From Mya arenaria (lineage: Eukaryota; Mollusca; Bivalvia; Myida; Myidae), in NCBI RefSeq assembly GCF_026914265.1, contig NC_069122.1, positions 28,919,473 to 28,983,472 of the forward strand: a DNA stretch of 64,000 bases, given 5' to 3'. This document shows, piece by piece, positions 12,387-22,946 of this stretch. The notes beneath the pieces were generated by a model. The model saw only the letters and a list, made by a program, of their open reading frames with translations. It searched no databases and was not told where the DNA came from. The position numbers and the translations under genes are program-made. The first letter of the stretch is position 1; every line of letters starts with the position of its first letter.

Positions 12387-12870
12387 ACGCTTGTTGAACC
12401 TTAAGTCACGGCATTTCAGAAATGCGATAAAGAAGTAAACTCCCCATGATGTCATTTCTTCCAGTGACGTTATGATCGTAAATGGCACGATCAGGCCGCG
12501 TTATAGCTGCGGAGAAAGGTCACAAAGGCGAAGAGTTTGTATCTAAAAGTACATGAGCTCTTGATTTACTGATGTGAACGGATATACAGTTTAATGTTAA
12601 AATTGTTTTAAATTGTTGATTCTTATGACAATGCAAAACGAAGTAATGTCCGTTTGTTGGAGAAATAGGCCAGGGGAAAGTGCAATATTATTTGAACCTG
12701 AGACGAGTACGTTACGAAAATGACCGGTAGTTTTATGCCGGACCACACACTTATATGTACATGTGTTGAAATCATGTTGTTGATAAAATTGTAAATACAT
12801 TTTATATTACAATATAAATAACTAATGTTAAGTGCTACTAATTTATATGAATAAAGAAACTGTTTTATAA
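12387..12870 (+). promoter_or_regulatory. 3' UTR and poly(A) signal of copy A
   Basis: AATAAA lies at 12850-12855 in the context TATATGAATAAAGAAACTG, which all copies share. Upstream a conserved segment includes AATAGGCCAGGGGAAAGTGC and a small CCGG(TAGTTTTATG)CCGG stem near 12724. Confidence 0.65.
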
Positions 12871-14772
12871 AATCTGGTTTATTCACTATTTTCCATTAGT
12901 CATTAGTATATATTTACTATGCTACTGCATTATTAAGTATATGATATATGATGATCTTATATGAAAGTTTGTAGGGCGTAGCAAAGCGCAACATTGTATT
13001 ACCAGCAAACGTGCAATGTACGACCGAAGAGATGCAAGTCAATCAGACGTGCACAACCGTTGCATATAACCAAGAAAAAATGATAGAACCATTTTTCTGT
13101 CTAGAAATCACGAGAGGTCAATTTGGGGATTGTCTCCTGCATCACCCAGCCTTCCTGCGACATCCTTGGCGACTGTAATCGTTTGATGATTACATAGGAA
13201 ATTTGTGATCAAAAGCTGGCTGCAAATAAAATGAACACATTTTACTTCAATATAGCCAGAAATATTGGCGTATCTGGAAGTCAGTTTAAAGACACCCTAG
13301 TATTAACAATATACAGGGAAATTACATAATGTCAGTGGATTTTTATTTTACCCCGGTCACCGGTAAAGGTATATTGATAGGTTAAATCCCCAAGAAGCAA
13401 CTGCAATACATTTGATTCTTCCCTAAACCATCATTGCAGACAAATATACTTTAAAAGTTCCCATGCGAAACATAGCCGATGAAGTTAAAAGCCAAGGATC
13501 ATTTCCAAATAGTCATAAGCTACCACAAGTAACCCCTATTTTTAAGAAGAAATACCCCTTTAAAATAACTTTTCGGCAGTCAGTATTTTACCAACAATGT
13601 CCAAAGTATATGACCGGGTCATAATTGAGCAACTAATAAGTCATTTTGATATATTTTTCATCCTTTCCTGTTAGATATCAGAACAGCATACGGATGTCAA
13701 AATCACCAGTTAAGGCTGATTAAAGACTGGAAAAAGTCCTTGACGAGAACAAATATGTAGGTGGATATCTAATGGACCTCTAATGTTCAAAGACATTCGA
13801 CTGCCTGCCCTATGATCTCATCTAAGTCAAGCTTACTGCATATGTTCTCTTAGCCCCAGCATGTAAACTAATACACATCTATCTTACAAACAGAACACAA
13901 CGGGTCAAACTTGGTCAGATTACCAGTGAGTGGGACTCCATCCTGAAAGGCGTGCCACAAGAATCAATATTAGGGCCTTTAGTTTTCAACATCTTCCTCG
14001 ATAGCATCTTCTACTTTATCAATAAGGCAGCCTTGTATAATTATGCAGAGGACACTACTCTTTGTGTATGTGTGATAAAGATCCTGACGTTTTTTTTAAG
14101 ATCACTCTTGAAGAAGAAAGTAACACTTCGATAAACTGGTTAACTTCCACTGAAATGCAAACAATCCCTGACAAATTTTAAACAATTTCAGTTTTCTCCT
14201 AGTCTGTTAATGAAATAAAGCCATGCAATGTACTTAGTCGCGTCATTGCTTGTGCAGAGAAGTCTTATGCGTTGAGGTATAAAAAATATGTGATGCCTTG
14301 AATTTTAAAATGTTCAAAAATGCAGCTAAACAATTAAATCCTTCAAAAACTAAGCAATATTTTTGCTATCAATACTAAGCTTATTATCTTAAAACCTTAA
14401 ATCAAATCAAATTTCAATTACTGTCCTATTGTTTGGCATTTTTGAACCAAGACCAACACAGAATAAAAATAGGAAACATTTAATGCAGAACGCCATAGTT
14501 TGTTTTTAATGATTACACATCAAGTTATGAAAATCTTCTCCATATAGTTTAATTGTCAACACCATATATGAGTACGGTAAGATGAATCGCTATTTAAACT
14601 TTCAAATGTCTGTACGGTATCTCACCAGAATATGTACAAAACCTTGTTGCATTTTAGACATGTTATTTGAATGTCATATATAAAAAATGTGTATATGTGC
14701 ATCAATAAGAACAACTAAATATGGGTAAAATTATTTCCGCTTTGAGACCAGTCAGGTATGAACACTCTCAAC

Positions 14773-15702
14773 GGTGTGTTCCCACTTTGCCAACCGATAT
14801 TTTTTCCTATAGAAATTGTAGGTCCCTAAACTCACAAACAAGACCTAGTGATTGAACTTTCCTCCACAAACACTGTGTGAAGTGGAAGAAACACCCACGA
14901 ACACTTACATCAAATATACCACTGACCGCACGCCATGCTGCTGTTTCGAAATCCATCATCACAGAGTCTGGCGACAGGGGTATGTTATTCTCAGTAGCGA
15001 AGTCCTTTATGAGGTTGAAGAACCTTGTGTAGGTTATTTCTTGTTTATTTGGTAGGAGTCCATGCACCAGGGGACACATGTACCCGTCGACCTTCGCGTG
15101 GATGCTGTACAGCTGGCAGAAGTATGACGGTGATGAGTAGAAGGTACCGTCCATGTTCCAGGTGTCCGCAGTAGAGTTGGCGTAGGTTGTCTGTTGTGGC
15201 AAAGACGAGGATTCTCTCCACATCACCATCGTTGGCCATGAGGAATGGCTCTCCTGCCGGCGTCTCGGTCCATTTTATTCGGTTATTACTTATTTTATGG
15301 ATAGTTACCTGTATAGGCTAGATTTTGACTCGTAGAATGTTGGTAGTTTAGCCATAACTTCCTAATTGTTAATTATAAACATTCCAAGTTTAAAGTGGAT
15401 ACTTGTACAAGCTTATTAATTAAAGTTATTGATTAATGATAAAGATCATTTGGTTTATTGTATGATATTAATGTTACAATGAACAAGTCAAAATCAACAT
15501 TGTTTTTTGTTGAAACTAACTTTTAAATTTTAATACTAAAACATTTTATATCTGATAAGGAAGGATTATAAGTTAATTTCAACTACAAATAAATTTGGGT
15601 GCCAAAAAATGGTGAAAATACAGGTAAGTTGGAGGTGCGAGGACAAAATTGGTAGTTACTTTAATTGGAGGCAATTAACGGTTGGCAAAGTGGGAACAAA
15701 CC
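14773..15702 (-). mobile_element. MULE-type DNA transposon, short internally deleted copy
   Basis: Ends match as an inverted repeat of 24 bp with one mismatch; the core is GTTCCCACTTTGCCAACCG. Flanks CTCTCAAC (14765-14772) and CTCTTAAC (15703-15710) form an 8-bp target duplication with one difference. Units B and C keep the empty site (TCTCAACGGAAATAA), which confirms the boundaries. It is about 930 bp and carries a fragment of a Mutator-like transposase on the minus strand. Confidence 0.85.
14807..15239 (-). pseudogene. MULE transposase fragment
   Basis: The minus-strand frame contains WNMDGTFYSSP, CQLYSIHAKVDG, PLVHGLLPNKQE, MMDFETAAWRAV and GCFFHFTQCLWRKVQSLGL. These follow the order of the MULE transposase domain (DGTF aspartate, then DFE, then CxFH). 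The stretch that should precede it, RILVFATTDNLRQL, lies in another minus-strand frame at about 15180-15230, so there is a frameshift just upstream of WNMDGTF. The zinc-finger N-terminus and the C-terminus are missing. It is not a functional transposase by itself. Confidence 0.75.
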
Positions 15703-16380
15703 CTCTTAACGGAAATAAAGTGCTCTCAAAACTACCTAGAATTTAGAAGGCATTACATTTAAACGTACAGAGTAAAAAAAAACTGTGCGTGTAAGATATA
15801 CCATATCATTCTTTAAAATAAATCAAGATAAAAACTTAAACCGATTATTTTACTCTTAAAACGAACACATATTGTGAGAGAGCATCGGTATAGCCTTTAC
15901 AAGAATGGTCTTATTTTTATGTTTATAAATGACAAATTAAAACTATTGAATAAACGCAAATATGTTTGACAGTTTCTTTTCATGGTATTCATATAATATA
16001 GTAGTACTTGATATAAGTTGATATATAAAAATGTTAAGTATTTACAAGTACATAAACACGTGCAAGTGTATTTTCTGGCCTAACAGTACAGGTAATTGTC
16101 TTATTCAGGATCTCAGATTCAAATAATAGTATAGTTTTCCAAGCCTAGTTTTACCACAAACGAACGTTACTTTTTTATATAGATTAAACAAAGTAATACA
16201 TCTCGCGCTAAGATATTTCTTGGTATGAACATTTCCATTGGTTATTGCCGTTTTCTCTATGAAAAAGACGGATTATTTCAAAATTACCTGGTTGGAAAAA
16301 ACAAATGCGGTGTACTTTATTGCCCGATTATGAAAGGTTAAGAAGCCTATTACGATCGTTCGTTTTGTTACGTGACAGCC

Positions 16381-16909
16381 AAAATATGTACAAGTGTCAA
16401 TAGTATGCTTTTAATTCGATCAGTTCTTTACATCTCAAAGTAACACTATTAGATATGTCATATTTAAGAAAACTTAGATCTCTTAAACTTTGTCAGATTT
16501 TTATCAAATCTGGTTAGTTTTGTTCGAACATTCTGATAAAATTCATATACACACAGATGAAATCTATTTAAAGGTAGCCCGCTTGGATGAATTTCGACAA
16601 TAGTTTACATGTACTTTGACATGTACTTTGAGAGGCGATTGACTAATTAAAAGTCTCCGACTCTTCCGATATGTTAAGATCATTATCACCACACTTATAA
16701 AACATATTGAGTAAACCAAACTTTGTATGTTAATTGCACTTCTCGTGAGGAAATAATTAAAAGAGAGGGATACTGTTTTACTCAATAATTAAGAAATTAG
16801 TAAAAATTATTTTCCAGGATACTATATAACTGATTTCAAAAATAGTGAAAATCAAATATTGTTAAAGCATCAACATCAAAGGTTTCCTACTACAACTTTT
16901 GTCATCAAT
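16381..16909 (+). promoter_or_regulatory. Promoter region of cdc25 copy B, CCAAT box altered
   Basis: The distal conserved block begins at 16381 and the TATA box TATATAA is at 16823-16829. The CCAAT palindrome of the other copies (ATTGGCCAAT) reads ATTGACTAAT at 16638-16647, so both halves have lost the consensus. Confidence 0.6.
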
Positions 16910-19512
16910 ATGCCGCTCAGGTAGGATTTTATTAAATATTTCTCTCTTTTTTCATTTAAAATGTTAATGAAACTGAATAAACGTTCTGTTCTTTATCCAG
17001 GAAAAGGGTAAATGATGAATATTGGATAGTGAAAGTCGTAATGTTTTAAGTCCAGTCCTGAGTTATTTTGATTCGTTGTTGTTGTTGTGGTTTTTGTAAA
17101 ATGAAGCAATATATTTTCCTATAATAGTAAAAATATTAAAAAGGTGTCAAACCAATTAGAAATAAAAAAAGTTTAATGAGACGTTTTAAACTTAATTATT
17201 GCATGCACCTCGATGTTGTACTGGTATTTTACTTTATGTGATTTAGACATTTTTTTATTCCTTATTTTTTTGCTACAAATAACGTTGCAGTTATATTTTA
17301 ATAAAAATATCAACAGACAATGGCTGGATTCAAAGCTAAATCGGTTGGGCATAGAGACTATTTTCAGAGCTTAAAACTGAGCGAAATACGAAATCGTATA
17401 TCGGCAATGTATTTTGTTTTAAATATGCGTTTTTTAATAAAAACTAGACGAGTTAATATATATATATATATATATGTCTATGGGTCCAACGCTGTTAGCA
17501 ATTGTTTTCAATGGCGTGCATTTACAAGGATTAGTACCAAATTCGATCTAGATCAATTAGGCCAGTGATGCATATAACAATGTTCGTAAATTCAATATGA
17601 AATTTCGTATTCAGTTTCCAATGTTCTAATCATTTCAGATTGAGATTGTTTGATGACGTCATTTCCGGATTTGGTGAAGACTGCGGGGCTTCCACTGCTG
17701 AACTCGAGGCCTTGTTGACACCTGAAGGAAACAAATTCTGTAATAGAGACGATCATGGAAGTGACACGCCTTTGTTTGTACGTGAATACGGCACTTTATA
17801 CATATTCTTTTTGATAATCTTTGTGAAATGGAGACGCAGGTGTATCCAACAAAATATCACTTATTTACGTTTCATTCTTTGAAATGTGAAACAAAAAATA
17901 ACAGCATTTCCAAAAGAAAGTAATTAATTAGAATTTATTTTACGATATTAAGTCTTTTTTCAAAGCTGACGCCGATTTGTCTTTGTAGATTGAAATTCCA
18001 GCAAAACCGTTGATGCGACGTCGCGCTGCGTATGACGTCAGACGAAGCATCTTTTCCGGAAAGCGCTCTGCTGACGTAGATTTAACAGAGGAGTCACCAA
18101 TACATGCATTCAAAAAGGCCAAAGATGTTTCGGGTATAACTCCCAAATCCAAAGAAAGTTTAACAAACGGGATCATCAGCGCGGTCGAAACGCTTGAAAT
18201 CGGAAATGACATGATCGCTGACGGGTCAAGTAAATACTCACTTCCGACAATGCCCGGAAAGCACAAAGACCTTACGTCCATCTCACCGGAAGTGATGGCT
18301 GATGTAATTCGTGGATGCTTCAATGACGTCATTGGTAACGTGACCATTGTGGATTGCCAATACCCGTACGAGTTCGAGGGCGGGCACATCAGAGGGGCTG
18401 TTAATTTGTTCACCAAAGATGAGGTCAACAGCTTGCTTCATAAACCAGTAGCTGACGGCAAGCGTCACGTGTTGATCTTCCACTGTGAATTTTCATCAGA
18501 AAGAGGGCCCAAAATGTAAGTTGACACCAGCTAACGTGACACAACATAAAATAGCCCTACCTCATATATGATATATTGTTTTTGAACATTATTTATTTTA
18601 ATAAGATAGATAATTATTTAACGAAATATTCACTGTGAATACTATTCTGATTATGGGCCAATATTATTTTGTTTAAACTCTTATCTAAGATTTTTACATC
18701 GACATTGATGAAGAAATTCGCGTATTAATAAACAGAGTATAATTATTTGTACATCCACAGGCACCGGTTCCTTCGCGCGCAAGACCGGATGTTGAACAGC
18801 GACAGGTACCCGCGTCTTAACTTCCCGGAAGTGTACCTTCTCCATGGTGGATACAAGGCATTTTTCAACAAGTATCAGGTATGTTTCAAAATGTTTTTAA
18901 TTACGTTTTTGTTAACATTGGGCTGTTTTAATTAATTTAAATACATGAATAAATTATGAATTATTCTTTGTTAATATTTATAATTCGTAACAGTATTAAT
19001 GGACGTATTAAAAATAGAACAATAGGGGAACAAACACATGTGTGCAATATGCCAGTGTTCGCTTGTGTGAACATTGGACTGTTGTATTTGATATAAATAT
19101 GAATTATCTTTGTTAATATTTACATAATACCTCAAAGTATAAATGTAAATATCAAAAGTAGTACAATAGGGAAGCAAACAAATGTGTGTAATATGCCAGT
19201 GTATTCGCTCTGCAGTCATAAATAAACACGGTATTCGTTGGTTTTGACACGGACGCTATTGTGTAAAATTGGCAGAGAATACATCAATGTATGTTTAACA
19301 CGGCCACGCATACATTTAGTGTACACATATTTCATTTCCTTCCATTCCAGGACCTGTGTGATCCAATCAGCTACAAACCCATGTTGCATGAGAACCACGC
19401 GGCCGACCTACGTCACTTTCGGGTGAAGTCTAAATCCTGGACGGGGGAGGACGGTAATCAGAAAACGAGCAGACGCCACCGCAGTCGTCTAGGCCGCCAT
19501 CTTAGTTTATGA
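16910..19512 (+). CDS. cdc25: Cdc25-type dual-specificity phosphatase, copy B
   Basis: Spliced CDS: 16910-16920, 17639-17777, 17989-18515, 18761-18878, 19351-19512 (957 nt, 318 aa). Exon 2 is two codons shorter than in copy A ([14 protein letters not shown]), ending PLF at the GTACGT donor. The catalytic domain is complete, with VDCQYPYEF (Arg to Gln next to the backdoor cysteine), GGHIRGAVN and [12 protein letters not shown] (Cys216). Exon 4 starts [11 protein letters not shown] where the other copies have MYRFL. The protein ends RHLSL instead of RHLSF. Gene order and splice phases equal those of copy A. Nothing in the frame suggests loss of activity; the altered CCAAT box is the main oddity. 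Confidence 0.87.
18955..19205 (+). repeat. Tandem duplication inside intron 4 of copy B
   Basis: A block running from TTTGTTAATATTTA through AGAACAATAGGGGAACAAAC and ATATGCCAGTG occurs twice in a row (about 18965-19065 and 19105-19205). The other class-1 copies have it once. It is intronic and leaves the splice sites intact. Confidence 0.55.
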
Positions 19513-20015
19513 ACGCTTGATGAGCCTAAAGTCACGGCTGTTATGAAATGCGATAAAGCAGTAGACTTTCGATGATGTCATTATTCCCAGTGACGTCATG
19601 ATCTTAAACGGAACGATCAGGCCGCATTTAGTCTGACTGCGGAGAAAGGTCACAAAGGCAAAGAGTTTTAATAAAAAAAATACTCTTGGCTCTTGATTTA
19701 CACATGTGAACGGATATACAGTTCCTCGTTCCTTTAAAATTGTTTGCAATTGCAATTGTTTATACTTATAACATTGCAAAGCGAAGTAATGTTTGTTTGT
19801 TGGAGAAATAGGCCAGGGGAAAGTGCAATATTATTTGAACCAGAGAAGATTACGTCATGACAATGACTGGTAGTTATATGCCGGACCGTACATTTACATG
19901 TACATGTGTTGAAATCCTGTTGTTGATAAAATTGTAAATATATTCCATTATAATATAAATTACTAATATTAAGTGCTACCAATTTATATGAATAAAGAAA
20001 CTGTAATATAAACTC
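19513..20015 (+). promoter_or_regulatory. 3' UTR and poly(A) signal of copy B
   Basis: AATAAA at 19991-19996 in the conserved TATATGAATAAAGAAACTG context. The 3' UTR also carries a full TGACGTCA palindrome near 19590. Confidence 0.65.
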
Positions 20016-20330
20016 TCGTTTATTCATTATTTTCAATATATCATTAGTTTATACTTTACGATACTACTGTATTATCAAGTATACTTGATGAGTGATCATG
20101 AATATCCATTGGCAAAAAAGTTGGTGGCGCAACATTGTATAAACATCTACCATGCATAGTTTGACCGAAGTGGAGCAAGTCATCCACGACCTGCACATCT
20201 GTTGCATATCACCAAGAAAAACTGACGGAACCAATTATCTGTCTAGAAAACATGAGAGGTCAGTTTGGGGATTGTCGCCCCCCCCCCCCCCCCGACTTTC
20301 TTCCTACGACACCTCTGGCATCTGAAATGG

Positions 20331-22262
20331 GTTAGATGATTAAATAGGAAGTTTTGATTGTGGTCAAAAGCTGGCTGCAAATAATATGAACTCATTTTTT
20401 TAAAGATAAACACCCTAGTATTGACAAAATACAGGAAAATTACATAATGTCAGTGGATTTTGATTTCATCCCAGTCACCATTAAGGATATTGAAAAAGAT
20501 AGATTGATAGGATAAATCCCCAAGAAGCAACTGGAATCTATCTTAATCTTTCCAAGATCATCATTGCAGGCAAATATACTTTAAAAGTTCCCATCCGAAA
20601 CATGGCTAATGAAATTAAAAGCCAGGGATCATTTCCAAATTGTCTCAAGCTAGCACAAGTAACCCATATTTTCCTGAAAAATAAACCTTTAATAGAACTT
20701 TAAACCAGTCAGTACATAAACGGGTGGTAAGTGAGCAACTAATCAGTCATTTTGATATTTTTCATCCTTTCCATGCAGCTTTCAGAACAACATAAGGATG
20801 TCAAACTAACCTGTTAAGGCTGGTTGAAGACTACAAAAAGCCATTTACGAGAACAAATATGTAGATGGAGAGCTTATGGACCTCGAACGTTAAAATGAAA
20901 AAAAAAACACATTCGACTGCTTGATCTCATCTTAGTCAAGATTAAGGCATTTGTTCTCTCATCCCAGCATGTAAAGTAATGCACAGCTTTCTTACAAATA
21001 GAACAAAACGATCAAATATTATCAGTGACTGTGGGACACCATCTTGAAAGGTCAACATCGTTCTCAATGACATCTTCTACTTTATCAATAAGACAGCGCT
21101 GTATACAATACTATGCAATACGTTTATTTCGGCTTTAAACTTACAAGGTTACAGCAGTGAAAAATAACAGATGAAAAGTGGTAAACAGAACTTAACAAAG
21201 AGATGTTATGAATAAAAGACATATGCATGAGATGTTATTACGTACATGTATATTATTTCAATATAACAGTACAAAAAGTCAGACGAAGGTATAATTTCAG
21301 GTTCAATATTTAACTTAATATATTAAGTCGTTGGTAAAATTTCATTTCTTAATTTCATTGCAAAAAATATGTTTTTCGCAATATTCATTTGACATTTGTT
21401 TTATTTGGAGGACATAAGCGTTTCGAACTTATTTAAAGTAGGCCAACTACAAAATTAAGGTTTAAAATATGTATAACTATGCAGATGACACTAACTGTTT
21501 GTGTGTGAAAACAAGCCTAATGCTTTTAAGACCACTCTTGTAGAAGGAAGTAACATTTTGATAAACTGGTTAACATTCCACTCACATGCATGCTTACCCT
21601 GACAAATTTCATGCAATTTTGAGTTGGCTCCTAGTCTGTTAAAGAAATATAGCAATGCAATGTACTAAGTAACACTATTGTTTTTGCAGGAAAGTCTTAG
21701 GCGTTGAGATATATCATTTGTTTAAATTGTAATGCCTAGAATTTTAAAATGTTCAAAAATGCAGCTAAGCAATTAAGTTCCTTCAAAGATTAAGCAATAT
21801 TTTGGCAATCAATACTAAGTTTATTATCTTAAAATGTTTTGTCAAATCCAATTTCAATTACCGCCCTGTTGTTTGGCATTTGTGAACCAAGACCAACATA
21901 AAAAAAGAAGAAAGTGTTTAATACAGAAAGTCATAGATTGTTTTTAATCATTACACATCGAGGTATGAAAATCTTCTTCATATAGTTTAATTGCCAACAC
22001 CACATATGAATAGGATAAGATACATCGCTATTGAAACTTACAAATGTCTGAACGGTATCTCACCAGAATATGTTCAAAACCTTATTTCAGCATTTCAGAC
22101 TTGTAATTGTAGCTCATTTATGAAACATTTGTATATATGCATTTGTAAGAACAACTAAATATAGGTAGAATTATTTCCGCTTTAAGAGCAGGTATGGAAT
22201 AGTCTCTCAACGGAAATAAGTTGCTCTCAATGCTACATAGAATTTAGAAGGCATTGCATTAA
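20331..22262 (+). mobile_element. Fossil CR1-like LINE, unit B (interrupted)
   Basis: Same fossil LINE as after copy A, in the same orientation. It keeps the YADD-coding bases (TATGCAGATGACAC, about 21479-21492), whereas units A and C share a YAED change. Indels and stops are numerous. The LINE is split by a 358-bp insertion at 21118-21475. Confidence 0.65.
21118..21475 (-). mobile_element. Retroposed fragment with 8-bp target duplication
   Basis: ACTATGCA flanks the insert on both sides (21110-21117 and 21476-21483). The other units have the uninterrupted site. Read on the minus strand, the insert ends AAAGCCGAAATAAACGTATTG, with an AATAAA signal close to its end. That fits a 5'-truncated retroposed 3' UTR or LINE tail. 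The source was not identified. Confidence 0.55.
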
Positions 22263-22405
22263 TACGTTCACAGTAAAGAAACTGTGTGTGTAAGATATAC
22301 TACATCTTTTAAATAATAAAGATAAAAAACTGAAACTTTCCTTATTTCCCGATTATGAAATGTTAAGAAGCCAATTACGTGTATTTGTTTTCTTACGTGA
22401 CATCC

Positions 22406-22946
22406 AAAATATGTACAAGTGTCAATAGTATGCTTTTGAATTTGATCAGTTCTTTACATCTCAAAGAAACACGATTAGATATGTCATATTTAAGAAAACT
22501 TAGATCTCTTAAACTTTGTCAGATTTTTATCAAATCTGGTTAGTTTTGTTCGAACATTCTGATAAAATTCATAAACACACAGATGAAATCTATTTAAAAG
22601 GTAGCCCGCTTGGATGAATTTCGACAATAGTTTACATGTATTTTGACATGTACTTTGAGAGGCAATTGGCCAATTAAAAGTCTCAAACTCTTCCGATATG
22701 TTAAGATCATTATCACCACACTTATAAAACATATTGAGCAAACCAAACTTTGTCTGTTGATTGCACTTAAATCTCGTGAGGAAATAGTTAAAAGAGAGGG
22801 AACATTTTCTACTCGATAATTAAGAAATTAAATAAGAATATTTTTCAGGGCTGACATAGTATATAACTGATTTCTAAAATAGTGAAAACTACATATTGTT
22901 AAAGCCTCACCATCAAAGGTTTCCTACTACAACTTTTGTCTTTAAT
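22406..22946 (+). promoter_or_regulatory. Promoter region of cdc25 copy C
   Basis: Distal block from about 22406, CCAAT palindrome ATTGGCCAAT at 22665-22674, TATA box TATATAA at 22860-22866, 81 bp before the ATG. All three match copy A. Confidence 0.6.

Larger units (their letters stand above)
13170..15770 (+). mobile_element. Fossil CR1-like LINE, unit A (interrupted by a MULE)
   Basis: Degenerate reverse transcriptase coding sequence. Readable pieces include HPSI then FYFTPVT (about 13330), YLTNRTQRVKLGQIT (about 13890), GVPQESILGPLVFNIFLDSI (13945-14010) and a C-terminal stretch resembling the SPEYV segment typical of CR1-like elements (about 14630). The RT box reads YAED instead of YADD, and several stops and frameshifts are present, so it is dead. 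The same fossil follows copies B, C and D at the same relative place, so the insertion predates those duplications. The LINE is broken at 14773-15702 by a DNA transposon. Confidence 0.7.
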
